Shown in pieces: positions 47,350 to 57,178 of a stretch of DNA of 64,000 bases (the stretch's first letter is position 1; each line of letters opens with the position of its first letter). Below the pieces are notes generated by a model. It had not been told where the DNA came from, did no database searches, and saw only the letters and a program-made list of their open reading frames with translations. Origin of the DNA: Andalucia godoyi (taxonomy: Eukaryota; Discoba; Jakobea; Jakobida; Andaluciidae); assembly GCA_009859145.1 (NCBI GenBank), contig VRVR01000042.1, positions 151,445 to 215,444 of the forward strand. Reading direction: 5' to 3'. Position numbers and translations under genes: made by a program.

Positions 47350-49191
47350 ATGGCAACGCCGTCGAAAACGCCGAAGAAAGCCGCCACGAACAGTGGGACT
47401 ACAAGCGGTGGAAATACGCAGCGAACGATCCGAGATGTGGCGCCGGCATTTGGTCTGGGAACACTTGGGTTGTCTTCAAAAGGACTTACCTCGTTGTACG
47501 GGCTTGGCTGCAACACAGATCTGAAAGTTTTGTATTTGCAAGGAAACAACTTGCGGACCTTTGAGCACTTGGTGTCACAGCCGCAGCTTCGCGAGCTGAA
47601 CGTGTCAGACAACAAACTGTCGTCGTTCAAAGGAATTGCGTTTCAGCCAAAGCTCGAGGTCCTGACGATTCGGGGGAATCCAATATCATCGCATCCATTT
47701 TATCGAATCATGGCGATTCTGGCGATTGGGCCTTCGTTGCGCAAGATTGACGATACTACGATTTTGCACTCCGAAAGGGACCTTGCAAGATCGATGGGAC
47801 CACGAGCTGCTGCGGCGGTTCGCTTAGGGTGGCTGATGGACTCGAAGCCGCGATTGCCGCAAGATTATGAGCTGCTACTGGATCAGTTTGAAAAAGGCGA
47901 TGTCTGCCCTGAGAGCCGCGGCAAAACGGACTCTCCGCAAAGGGACAGAGAGGAAGAGGAAGCACTGTATATTCAGGAACAGGTGTTTTTGAAAGAGGCG
48001 GAAGTCACGCGAATTCTGGCTGCTTCCAATGGGTCTGCAACCCCCAACGGGAGGCCATCGAGCCACGGTGAGAATGGAACCGCGGATGCAAATGGGCATC
48101 GAAGCGAGCATGTGGATGTGGAGGAAGAGAGAAGGGCCAAAGAACGGTTGTTGGTCCGCGGACTGCAGAAAGAGGTTGCAACACTCAGACAGAAGCATCT
48201 TTCGTCCAAGAATCTGTTTGCGAATTCCACACCACCACGAGTCATCGCTCCTGCTCAGCAGAAATCTCCTAGTGCGGCAGCCAATGGCGGTTCCGTTGAC
48301 ACTGCTGCTCCCGTCGCTGTAGCAAGCAATTCACCATGTTCCTGTTCATGTCCATCATGTTCGTCATCATCATCTACCACTACTTCCGCGACAAGAGAAC
48401 ATCCGTTCGTGAGTATTCTGCCGAATGTTGCAGAGGTCTTGTTTAGTGCCGGCATCAAAGTCACCAAAGAATCGGTGTCCTGGACGTCGTGCGTTGTCTT
48501 TCTGCATTTTCTCGTCGAGGCATTCTACGTGGAGGACGAGTCGGTCCTTCGGCTTGTGACAAAGTCAGGAAAAGCGCTGGATGTTGCAGTTCCCCAAAGC
48601 GAAGTGGCAGATGTGGAGGCCGTGATCATGGGGTTCCAGAAACTGCGCAAGACTCTCACTGGCCTTTCCATTCCTGACCAGGAATTCGTCGAAATCACCA
48701 AGCAGGAAGCGCCCGCAGATGCACCGCCCATCACATCGGAAGCGACGCCCGACTCGCAGCAACCGACTACTCCGGAGCAACCACCAGCGACGTCTGAGCA
48801 GGATCCGGATTTATCGGACCAGCCAGTTGCCGCTGCCCAGGAACAGCCAACATCGAGTCCACCGACAGAAGCTCCTTCAACCAGTGCTGCGCCAAGTTCG
48901 GAGACCCAACCGACGTCCGATGCCCCCGCTGCTGCAGATCCTTCAAATCCCAACACTGGTGCCGACAGTCCGACTCCCATTTCGCAGAGCACTGACCTCC
49001 AGCCGAATGCGCCCTCTGACGCGGTAGCATCCCACGATCAGCAACAATGCCAACCGATGCCTGTCCCCAAAAAGGCAGACTCGCCTCCCGAGGACTCTGC
49101 ACCGAGTAATGTGGATGCTTCGAGTTCGGAATCTCAGGAAACCACGTCAGATGCTGTTTCGACTGCTGCTGCGACCGCTCCTTCGTCATGA
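47350..49191 (+). CDS. Leucine-rich repeat protein with disordered Pro/Ser/Thr tail
   Basis: The protein has 613 residues and is otherwise unidentified. Residues about 40-140 form three or four SDS22-type leucine-rich repeats (LKVLYLQGNNL, LRELNVSDNKL, LEVLTIRGNPI). An LRR-cap-like segment follows, ending HPFYRIMAILAIGPSLRKID. This resembles LRRcap modules of U2A' and centrosomal or ciliary proteins. A charged helix (about 195-285) follows. A second folded region (about 350-445; VAEVLFSAGIKVTKESVSW, then VFLHFLVEAF) may be alpha/beta. The last about 150 residues are an acidic Pro/Ser/Thr/Gln-rich PEST-like tail. The start ATG (47350) directly follows the CT/GT array. A scaffold role is inferred from the repeats only. 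Confidence 0.75.
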   Translation: MATPSKTPKKAATNSGTTSGGNTQRTIRDVAPAFGLGTLGLSSKGLTSLYGLGCNTDLKVLYLQGNNLRTFEHLVSQPQLRELNVSDNKLSSFKGIAFQPKLEVLTIRGNPISSHPFYRIMAILAIGPSLRKIDDTTILHSERDLARSMGPRAAAAVRLGWLMDSKPRLPQDYELLLDQFEKGDVCPESRGKTDSPQRDREEEEALYIQEQVFLKEAEVTRILAASNGSATPNGRPSSHGENGTADANGHRSEHVDVEEERRAKERLLVRGLQKEVATLRQKHLSSKNLFANSTPPRVIAPAQQKSPSAAANGGSVDTAAPVAVASNSPCSCSCPSCSSSSSTTTSATREHPFVSILPNVAEVLFSAGIKVTKESVSWTSCVVFLHFLVEAFYVEDESVLRLVTKSGKALDVAVPQSEVADVEAVIMGFQKLRKTLTGLSIPDQEFVEITKQEAPADAPPITSEATPDSQQPTTPEQPPATSEQDPDLSDQPVAAAQEQPTSSPPTEAPSTSAAPSSETQPTSDAPAAADPSNPNTGADSPTPISQSTDLQPNAPSDAVASHDQQQCQPMPVPKKADSPPEDSAPSNVDASSSESQETTSDAVSTAAATAPSS

Positions 49192-49327
49192 ATAGAAACT
49201 CACAAACCATGTACTTGACCAACACTGTATACTTTTTCGCTGTTGTATTTCTAGTTAACAAGGAAACTCAGAAAGAAAGGAGTTTTTTTCTTTCTCTTTT
49301 TGAAGAAATTGTGTGCTCAAAAGTGAT

Positions 49328-52300
49328 TTATGAATCCATCACAGAATCTACGAATTGCTCAATCGACAACGATTCAAATAGTCGTTTCACGGTCAGGCGG
49401 TCAGCAATGGTTGAAAATCCTTTGCGACGAAGCGCTTCTTGCAACATTGCAACGCACATCAAAGCAGACATGGAGTCACCACCAAGAACGAAAAACGACT
49501 TTGCCTCGTCCACGACCGACATTTTAAGAAATGACGCGAATCCGTGCCGAATGACCTCCCGGGCATCTTGGTTGGACAAGGTGGGAACACAACTGTCGAC
49601 AGGAGCAACTTTAGAAGTCTTGCCATATATCCACGAATCAACTTTTCCAAGCAGGTCTCCTTTCGAGACAATCAGTGGAACCGGAATGCCTCGTGTTGAT
49701 CTGGCAAGAAGAAGATCTTTCACGAGCTCCATACAGTACTCGACGGGCAGTCCAAAAGAACCGCCAATATCCTTCATTTGCATCTTCTTGTTGTGTCTAT
49801 TAAGGCCTAGCAGCGAGGCTGAACGAGACAACGGCACCCCTTTCCGAAGTAGCACATGTCTCAAAGCGTGAACGTCCCAATCGTCCCATGCAACGGAGAC
49901 AACAGAATGCTGTGCGGTGAGTTTGCAAAATAAGGCATCCATTCTCAGATTTGCGCTTCCATAAAACATCATTCCGGGGCCTCCGAGGTACGCAGCAAGA
50001 GAAGAAAATCCAATGCAGCGACGAATTTTGGATCCGGAGTCGAACAGCGCTTGGAGGGCATCCGACTTTGGCTCGCACTCTTGTGCCATTCGATCACCCT
50101 CCGCCATCCAGCACAAGTCTGCCAATCCAGCGCAGAAGATGACCACAGGATCCGACAAAGATGCCAAGACAAAGTTCCACTGCGCTGCAGACAGACCATC
50201 GAATTCGGTCAAGACAGAGACACGGGACGCCAGCCTGACTCGATGATCAGCCATCGCGGATGACAACTGCTCGATCTCCTCAATGCATCGAGTACAGTCG
50301 ACATCGGAAGCCTTGCAACGAGTCGTGAGAACGATCCTCGTGTCCGCAAACTGAGAATCAGATGCGAGCGTAGCAGACAGAATCCTGCCAAGCGTACCAA
50401 GACCACCGAAGATGACAATGTTCGCCGGAGATTCGGCACGCTCCAGGTTGGCAAGTTTGAGGGCGCGAAATTGGCGGTGCAGAACGGAGAAGGTCTGCTC
50501 GTCGTCCATCTTTCCTAGCCGGATCGTGTCACCCCATTGCAGCAAATCTTGATCGATGGAGTCCAGAACACAACGGCCCATCTGGATCACGTCAACATTC
50601 GAAAATGGGGCAAACACAGAAACGCAGCGCACACGAGGGAAGTATTCCTGGGAAAGCACTGCCGCAACAAAAAGGGACTCACTAGAGCGAAAGAAGACAA
50701 TAATTCTCACGTCCCCGGAATGAGAGGAAATGATCTGCAAAATGCTTTCTCTGCACCGCTCAAAAGTATGGCAGATGCCTACACTCAACAGAAAACAATC
50801 GTCGCAGAGACGCAGAGTGGAGGGATGAGAATCGAGGCAATACTCGCGCTGCGGAATCGAAATATCCGTGAGGGCGTGCTGGATGCAATATTTTCCAACA
50901 TGATCATGGGCAACAGGTGGCTCATCCCTCCGCGGCGATTCTCTCCATATCCGCTTCCTCTCGAAAGGCAAATCAAGCGCAGGCAGATCATCGCAGATGG
51001 CGACGGGTCTCTCCGCTGAGCAAAAAGCAGCTTTTCTTCCTGCGGACAGTTGCGTCCACATCCAAGAACACGTTGCAGAGCCCGACATTGGGGATTTGGC
51101 GAACAGCGCCAATCCACTCCAGTTCCGTTTCTCCTTCAGAATCATGGAGGACAGCGAAGGTTTCCATGCTAACTCGACCAAGGTGAGGTTGTCGTATTCT
51201 TTTGAAACACGATCGACTGCAGAATCAAACCTGACCGAGGAAACTAAATGATCGGTGCACCACTGTCGGAAACCGGACTGGTCCTCAATTCTTGCACCGC
51301 AGCATACATCGACGCTACGAAGCGCGTCAATGTTCAAATCAAGACTCAATTCGTTGAGATTTCTATCAAACGAGGCGGCAACGAGCGCAAGATGGGACCC
51401 ATGAAATACTCGGTCAGTTGGTATGAGGGCGTAGTTTCCGAATTCCTGCTGGATGACAGCCGGAGAAAGTCCAGGACTGCAGCCGACAACAACTGCATTG
51501 CCCGGATTGACGGATACAATGTTTGTACGAACACCCAAAAGGCCAGATAGGATCTTGCGAATGTGGTCCACGGGATGCTTGACGACAAACATTTGGTCCC
51601 CATCCGGCGAATATGTTTCCAATGCCGCCGCTCGCAGTTCCAGCACTTGGAAAAATGACCTGTCATCAATCGCTCCAGCAAGCCACACTGCAATGAGCTC
51701 ACCGAGAGAGTGACCAATGAAACGGAACGCGGCAGATGCGTAGACGGCACGAAGTATCGAAAACAATCCGTACTGTAATAATGCAGAGTAGACGTGGACT
51801 TCCGTCTGCGAGTATCGATGTTCGGCGGCGACGGCGGAAGAAAAGACGCGGTCAACGGGGACAGACGTGTACGGCTGGAGGTTGGTAACCGCGACTCGGA
51901 ATTCAGGGCAGTGCAGGAAGAGTTCGCGGTACAAAACTGGCGAAAACGAAGTTTGGCCTGGGCACACAATCAGCATCGTCGTCGTCGGCAACGAAGGACC
52001 TGAAAACAGAGTCAGAAATCCTGTGGATGAATCGTCCATTGCATCGACCACGGCCTTCAGATCCTGTTTTGAGGACGCCACCACTGTAAAGCAACGCAAT
52101 CCGGGCCTTGGAAAATGACGAGTGAAGAAGGAGGCTGCTGACGACCAACCGATGGACACATCGCTTCTCATAAGAGAGTTGCTGGTGGACCGTAGCCACT
52201 TTTTGAAGGACTCCTCGGATGCCATTGCGACTGTCAGCGCACTGAATCTAGAGGGTTCGTGTGGATCGGGAACAGGGACGTCGCAAAACGACTGCCGCTC

Positions 52301-55300
52301 CAAAATGCAATGGCAATTCGTACCACCCACACCCATCGCCGACACCCCTGCACGTCGCACATCTGCAGACGGCCACGGCACGGTGGCCGTGCCATTGATA
52401 GAAAAGCGCGATTTCAGCGGATCCATGGCAATCAGCGGATTCCACTCGGAAAACGTGGGAGTCGGAGGAATTTGGCCGTGATACATTGACAGCGCAGTCT
52501 TGACCACGCCAACCAGTCCCGCGGCAATGTTGCAGTGTCCGACATTTGCTTTTGCACAACCAATCCAAACCGGGTTGCGCTGAGTTAGGCGTGCGCCAAT
52601 AGCATTTCGCAACGCCGAGAACTCAATGGGATCGCCGACAATGGTGCCGGTCGCGTGGGCCTCCACGAACTGCAACGGATTTTCACTGGGCCCAGCAAGC
52701 AGCGATTCATACATGCTACTCAGAAGGCGAGTCTGTGCCTCAGAAGACGGCGCTCCAAAGGATGACTTTTCCGATGATCCATCTTGATTCGAACGCACGT
52801 CCCTTACCGTCGCGTACACTTTGTGTTCACCGGAACACAGTTCCTCTTTTGACAGACGCGCGAGCACAATTGTGGCAGCAGCATCCGAGAAAACCGTGCC
52901 GGAAGCTCGAGAATCAAACGGACGACAGTGTCCATCCGAAGAAAGGACAAAATCCGATGGTGCACGATACCCATTGTAAATTCCATCAAAAAAGGCCATG
53001 GATGCGCTGCACACAATCGCGTACTTGTTCTTTTTCAAAGACAAATGATTAAAGGCAGCCTCCAGGCATGAGAGAGACGACGAGCAGCTGCTTTGGACAG
53101 CTACCGCAGTACCGCGAAGCCCGTATGCGTATGCCAGACGCATCGGCAGATAGTCCTTATCATTCCCAATTTCAGCACTCAGTTCCAATGAAGGGTTCTC
53201 GGAAGCCTCCCCACGAAAAAGTGGGACAGACGTGTTCAATCCGTACGTAGGCAAATAGCATGAACCGAAGACTGCGGTATCATCAAACGCGGAATTCACG
53301 GCGAGCGACCCGTTGGAAAAAGTGAATCCAGCATCCATCATTGCGGATAATGAAACTTCTAAAGCAATGCGGTGCTGTGGATCCATCAGTTCCCACTCGG
53401 ATGGGTGAATTCTCGAGGAGAAGAATGCAGGATCGATATCTCCGCGAGAATTTGGAATTGACGGGAAAGTGGAACCCGAATTCTGTGGTCGTCTCCACAA
53501 TCCATCCATGTCCTTCTCCAGAACAGCGGAAACGTGACCGGAAACGAGGTTCCTCCAAAACTCATGAATGTTCGCAGCATCCGGCGCCTGAATACCCATA
53601 CCGACAATTGCAATGCAGTCCGAAACATCACAAGTACTGGAGACTGTCTGTTTCACAGAGTGCTGACGAGACCCGAAGAGCACTGTAATCGTCGCAGCAA
53701 GGCTTGCAGGGGTGACGGACGTCTTCAGCATCTCTTCTATGTTGAGAAACGGCGGCGATGGCATCGCTGTTGCGGCAGCGAATTCCTCGATATCATGCTG
53801 CAAAGTCGCGACGACTCGAACGGCAGCTAGAGAGTGACCACCCAAAGAGAGCCACCGATCGGAAGCGCCAACACGTACCAAAAGCTCCTTCGTCCAGGCA
53901 GCGCACACTCTTTGGATCCAGTAATCAGTAGCAGGAGTATGGATATTGGAAGACGCATCAGCCATCAAGGAACTTGGCATCAGCTTCTCAGGATGAGCTT
54001 GCGGATCCACCAAGCACTTTCGATCCGTCTTTCCGGAAATCGGGTCAATCCGAAAAAAGGTTGGATAGCGTACAAACAAATACGGTACTGCATACGATGG
54101 AAGAACGCCTTGCAACCGGTCCCGCATGTAAACCACGCACAAATCGTCACCTCCTTGCGGGATCACCATATGGGCAACCAGAGCACTGTCTGTATCCATT
54201 TGGCGACCGACAACCAGGCACTGCTTGACCTCGGGAAAGCAGTTCAAAATAGCATCTTCTACAACCTGCGCATCAACTGTGTTCCCGCGCACACGGATTG
54301 CAAAGTCACATCTCCCAAGAATGCTGTACCCGAGATTTGTGTCAAAGAAGCACCGGTCGCCAGTTCTATACAACGTTTCGTCCAGCTGGAAATCGACTGC
54401 AGAGCCAAACATGGACTCAAAAGAAACAAATTTTGCCCGTGACTTGTCTGGAGCGCCTACGTACCCATTGCCAACATGCGGACCCCCGACGAACAGCTCT
54501 TCATCACGAACGAACATGTCAACAGTTGGCAAAGGAAATCCGATGGGGGCTATGTCGCCGACATCCTCGTTTCCAACCCAGGCGGACAGGTTGGATACCG
54601 TAATTTCGGAACACTCGGAAATGGAATACACATTCCATATTGCAGCACACGGAAACAAGGTCTGAACATCTCGGACGAGCTTTCTGTTGACAACCTCTCC
54701 GCAAAGCGTCACACAATTGAGCGTGTCGATGGAAACCGACTTCCGAATCAATCCATCGCACAAAACACGGGCCATAGAAGGCGTCAGCTGAATTCGTGTG
54801 CCGCATTCTCTGCTCACGACTGAGAAAAACGTGCTCGGGTTCTTCTGCTGATCATCGGATAAGATCAACAATCTCACGCCAAACAAAAGTGGACGGAAGC
54901 ATTCCCAGAGAAAGAAGATATTACACACCTCAATGTCCTGCGTGTCATCCAAAAAGGGAATCGCATCGCGGCGCTTTGCGTAAGAAAGAACATGATTGGT
55001 ATGCAGAACTGTGATCAACTTGGGGGGACCAGTAGAACCGGAAGAAAACACGAGAAATGCACTGGAGCGGGGCCGGTACAGCGTTCGAGCGAGCACATAG
55101 TGTACATCATCGGCAAAATCAGTATGTGAATGATCGCACGCAAAAGAAATGACGTTTGAAAATTCCGAGAAGAACGATTCCTCGCTTGCGGTTGAGACGA
55201 CAAACAATATCGACTTCCCAAGAGAAGCACAGTCTGCGACCAATTTTGCGAGAAATGACTTGTTCTGCACAATCGACGGACCTCCCTCGAGTGGAAGCGC

Positions 55301-56302
55301 TGGGCAGCCTAGACACATTGCGCTGAAGCAAGTCACAACATACTCGGGCGATTTTGGCAGAACCGGAGCCACGATGACTTGATCCGGGTCAACGGACCCC
55401 ATTCTCTCCATCATTCTCTTCATTTTGGACACAATCCACGCATAAGAATACTCCTGGTCGTGATATTTCATGATGTTCCGGTGAGGATGGCAGACAGCCC
55501 GCTTCAGGAAGCATCCATGGATCGTCAATTCAGACGCATCGACAAACACGTCACGCCGCCTTGAGATGCCATACCGTTCGAACTCTGGAAAGAAGGGAAG
55601 AAGAGTGCGGGAAATAAAGCTATCTTCAAGAAAGAAAAAGTGGCCATGGTTCGCAACCGCTTCCACCAAGGTATTCTGGGAGTGTCGATTCCACAGTTGC
55701 ATTTTGTTTTCTGGGCAGAGGGCAGCATCCAATTCTCCATACAGCGCAACGATGGGCGTATCGAGAACGAGATTTTCTGCATGCAGCACTCCCGATTCGC
55801 CGAGCTTCAGATCTGCCCGGGTTCTATCCAGAGCGACTTCCATCAACGAGGGCGGAATCACTGCACCCCACGATGCCAATGCCTCAGCCAAATCCCTGTC
55901 ATTCATTTGCGAATACAGTCGGAAAGAACATGTTCCAGAAGGCCCATCGAAATACGAACACGGAGGAGGATGCGCAAAGAGGAAGCACATCAGCGGAACT
56001 TCGTACTTGCATTCTTGCTCAATCAGCTTGCAAACATGCAGTGCAATGATTGCACCGACGGACGACCCGGCGATGCAGTACGGGAACGACAAGTGTCTCT
56101 TGATGAAATCTGCGCAGTAGCGCGCTGCTTCTTGAATGGTCTGCATTTGGGGCACGGATGACAAGAAATCACGACCTGGAAGCAGCACGGGGACAATTTC
56201 GAACGGTGTGTCGACACTTTTCAAGAAGGGATACTTTGATGCATTGATTTTTGGAACCGATGCTAAAGAACCACCCGCGTGCGGAACATAAAATATCCTC
56301 AT
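49328..56302 (-). CDS. Hybrid adenylation/polyketide megasynthase: TE-A-PCP-KS-AT-KR-ACP
   Basis: The protein has 2324 residues, counted from the ATG at 56300-56302. Domains in order: thioesterase 1-245 (GSSVG with Ser81, Asp192, His221); adenylation about 275-768 (FSSGSTGPPK, YRTGDR, catalytic Lys758 in SGKTDRK); carrier with LGGHSL (Ser824); ketosynthase about 895-1335 (Cys1073 in SSCSSSL, His1216 in EAHATGT, His1256 in NVGHCN); acyltransferase about 1443-1788 (GHSLGE, Ser1532; His1634); ketoreductase (GGLGTLG from 1966; FSSLAAYLG; Tyr2114, Asn2118); C-terminal carrier with LGGDSM (Ser2277). All catalytic residues look intact. There is no condensation, dehydratase, enoylreductase or C-terminal release domain. 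The predicted chemistry is activation of a carboxylic acid, one extension with a malonyl-type unit and beta-keto reduction. The leading thioesterase resembles stand-alone type II enzymes, which edit or release. The gene is intronless like its neighbours. Confidence 0.93.
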   Translation of the reverse strand: MRIFYVPHAGGSLASVPKINASKYPFLKSVDTPFEIVPVLLPGRDFLSSVPQMQTIQEAARYCADFIKRHLSFPYCIAGSSVGAIIALHVCKLIEQECKYEVPLMCFLFAHPPPCSYFDGPSGTCSFRLYSQMNDRDLAEALASWGAVIPPSLMEVALDRTRADLKLGESGVLHAENLVLDTPIVALYGELDAALCPENKMQLWNRHSQNTLVEAVANHGHFFFLEDSFISRTLLPFFPEFERYGISRRRDVFVDASELTIHGCFLKRAVCHPHRNIMKYHDQEYSYAWIVSKMKRMMERMGSVDPDQVIVAPVLPKSPEYVVTCFSAMCLGCPALPLEGGPSIVQNKSFLAKLVADCASLGKSILFVVSTASEESFFSEFSNVISFACDHSHTDFADDVHYVLARTLYRPRSSAFLVFSSGSTGPPKLITVLHTNHVLSYAKRRDAIPFLDDTQDIEVCNIFFLWECFRPLLFGVRLLILSDDQQKNPSTFFSVVSRECGTRIQLTPSMARVLCDGLIRKSVSIDTLNCVTLCGEVVNRKLVRDVQTLFPCAAIWNVYSISECSEITVSNLSAWVGNEDVGDIAPIGFPLPTVDMFVRDEELFVGGPHVGNGYVGAPDKSRAKFVSFESMFGSAVDFQLDETLYRTGDRCFFDTNLGYSILGRCDFAIRVRGNTVDAQVVEDAILNCFPEVKQCLVVGRQMDTDSALVAHMVIPQGGDDLCVVYMRDRLQGVLPSYAVPYLFVRYPTFFRIDPISGKTDRKCLVDPQAHPEKLMPSSLMADASSNIHTPATDYWIQRVCAAWTKELLVRVGASDRWLSLGGHSLAAVRVVATLQHDIEEFAAATAMPSPPFLNIEEMLKTSVTPASLAATITVLFGSRQHSVKQTVSSTCDVSDCIAIVGMGIQAPDAANIHEFWRNLVSGHVSAVLEKDMDGLWRRPQNSGSTFPSIPNSRGDIDPAFFSSRIHPSEWELMDPQHRIALEVSLSAMMDAGFTFSNGSLAVNSAFDDTAVFGSCYLPTYGLNTSVPLFRGEASENPSLELSAEIGNDKDYLPMRLAYAYGLRGTAVAVQSSCSSSLSCLEAAFNHLSLKKNKYAIVCSASMAFFDGIYNGYRAPSDFVLSSDGHCRPFDSRASGTVFSDAAATIVLARLSKEELCSGEHKVYATVRDVRSNQDGSSEKSSFGAPSSEAQTRLLSSMYESLLAGPSENPLQFVEAHATGTIVGDPIEFSALRNAIGARLTQRNPVWIGCAKANVGHCNIAAGLVGVVKTALSMYHGQIPPTPTFSEWNPLIAMDPLKSRFSINGTATVPWPSADVRRAGVSAMGVGGTNCHCILERQSFCDVPVPDPHEPSRFSALTVAMASEESFKKWLRSTSNSLMRSDVSIGWSSAASFFTRHFPRPGLRCFTVVASSKQDLKAVVDAMDDSSTGFLTLFSGPSLPTTTMLIVCPGQTSFSPVLYRELFLHCPEFRVAVTNLQPYTSVPVDRVFSSAVAAEHRYSQTEVHVYSALLQYGLFSILRAVYASAAFRFIGHSLGELIAVWLAGAIDDRSFFQVLELRAAALETYSPDGDQMFVVKHPVDHIRKILSGLLGVRTNIVSVNPGNAVVVGCSPGLSPAVIQQEFGNYALIPTDRVFHGSHLALVAASFDRNLNELSLDLNIDALRSVDVCCGARIEDQSGFRQWCTDHLVSSVRFDSAVDRVSKEYDNLTLVELAWKPSLSSMILKEKRNWSGLALFAKSPMSGSATCSWMWTQLSAGRKAAFCSAERPVAICDDLPALDLPFERKRIWRESPRRDEPPVAHDHVGKYCIQHALTDISIPQREYCLDSHPSTLRLCDDCFLLSVGICHTFERCRESILQIISSHSGDVRIIVFFRSSESLFVAAVLSQEYFPRVRCVSVFAPFSNVDVIQMGRCVLDSIDQDLLQWGDTIRLGKMDDEQTFSVLHRQFRALKLANLERAESPANIVIFGGLGTLGRILSATLASDSQFADTRIVLTTRCKASDVDCTRCIEEIEQLSSAMADHRVRLASRVSVLTEFDGLSAAQWNFVLASLSDPVVIFCAGLADLCWMAEGDRMAQECEPKSDALQALFDSGSKIRRCIGFSSLAAYLGGPGMMFYGSANLRMDALFCKLTAQHSVVSVAWDDWDVHALRHVLLRKGVPLSRSASLLGLNRHNKKMQMKDIGGSFGLPVEYCMELVKDLLLARSTRGIPVPLIVSKGDLLGKVDSWIYGKTSKVAPVDSCVPTLSNQDAREVIRHGFASFLKMSVVDEAKSFFVLGGDSMSALMCVAMLQEALRRKGFSTIADRLTVKRLFESLSIEQFVDSVMDS

Positions 56303-56319
56303 GCTCACAACCCTACCCG

Positions 56320-56351
<32 letters not shown>

Positions 56352-56364
56352 TTTTCTTTCTTCT

Positions 56365-56399
<35 letters not shown>

Positions 56400-57178
56400 G
56401 TCTATCGATGTCTCCTTGCGGGGAATCTGTTGAAGGCAACAGCGAAACAAAAATCCAACAGCAACAACAAAAAAGAAAAGGTACCATTTCCCGCAATCCC
56501 CCGACTCGACTACAGTGCCGGAGCATTTGTTTTTTCGTCCCGTTTTGGGGGAAGGCCCCGCCCAAAATTGGCCACAATACAAAATCAACCGATTTTTCTT
56601 TTTTTGGGGAGCTCGCGCTTTTTCCCACAAGAGAAAAGGAAAGAAAAGGGAGGAAAATCAAAAGGCATACACATTTCAAGGAGCTTCACGTCTGGGTGCG
56701 CTTTCTCAAAAACAAGAAATTATAATCAAAAAACCCAAAACCTTTTCTTCCGGTCCTCTTTCTTTTTCCTTCCTTCTTTTTCCTTCCTTCTTTTTCCCTC
56801 CTTCTCTTCTTCTCAATCTCCCATCTAAAAAAAAAAAAATCCAACCCGTTTCACCTTCTTTTAATTGAAATTTTCTCCTTTTATTTTCAACAGCCAGTCC
56901 TTGTCAAAGACCGACAAGGATATCACGAAGATCACTTTGTCGCTTTCCAGTCCATTTGCATGCTCCTGTTTTGCCAGTTTCCCATATCTGAAGGGTCCGG
57001 ATATACCTGAATCGATACGTCTGGCGTATTTGTACATTCCTCTCGATTCTAGCTAGTCTTTCCTCACCCCTTCCTTTCCTTCCCCCAACACCTTCTTAGC
57101 TACTTCTTTTTTTTTTTTTTGTCCTTTTTTTCCCATTAGGAAGGTCATCATCTCACAAACCAAAAAAGGCATTTCAGA
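56303..57178. other. Divergent spacer between the megasynthase and eIF5
   Basis: This is 876 bp and should contain both promoters. A (CT)n(GT)n microsatellite at 56321-56399 abuts the megasynthase start. Poly-T and pyrimidine-rich sequence (about 57060-57135) precedes the eIF5 ATG. Reading frames in between are low complexity. No gene is seen. Confidence 0.6.
56321..56399. repeat. Compound (CT)n(GT)n microsatellite
   Basis: About 48 bp of CT-rich repeat is followed by about 31 bp of GT repeat. The CT end is 18 bp from the megasynthase start codon (minus strand), so it lies in its leader or core promoter. Confidence 0.9.
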
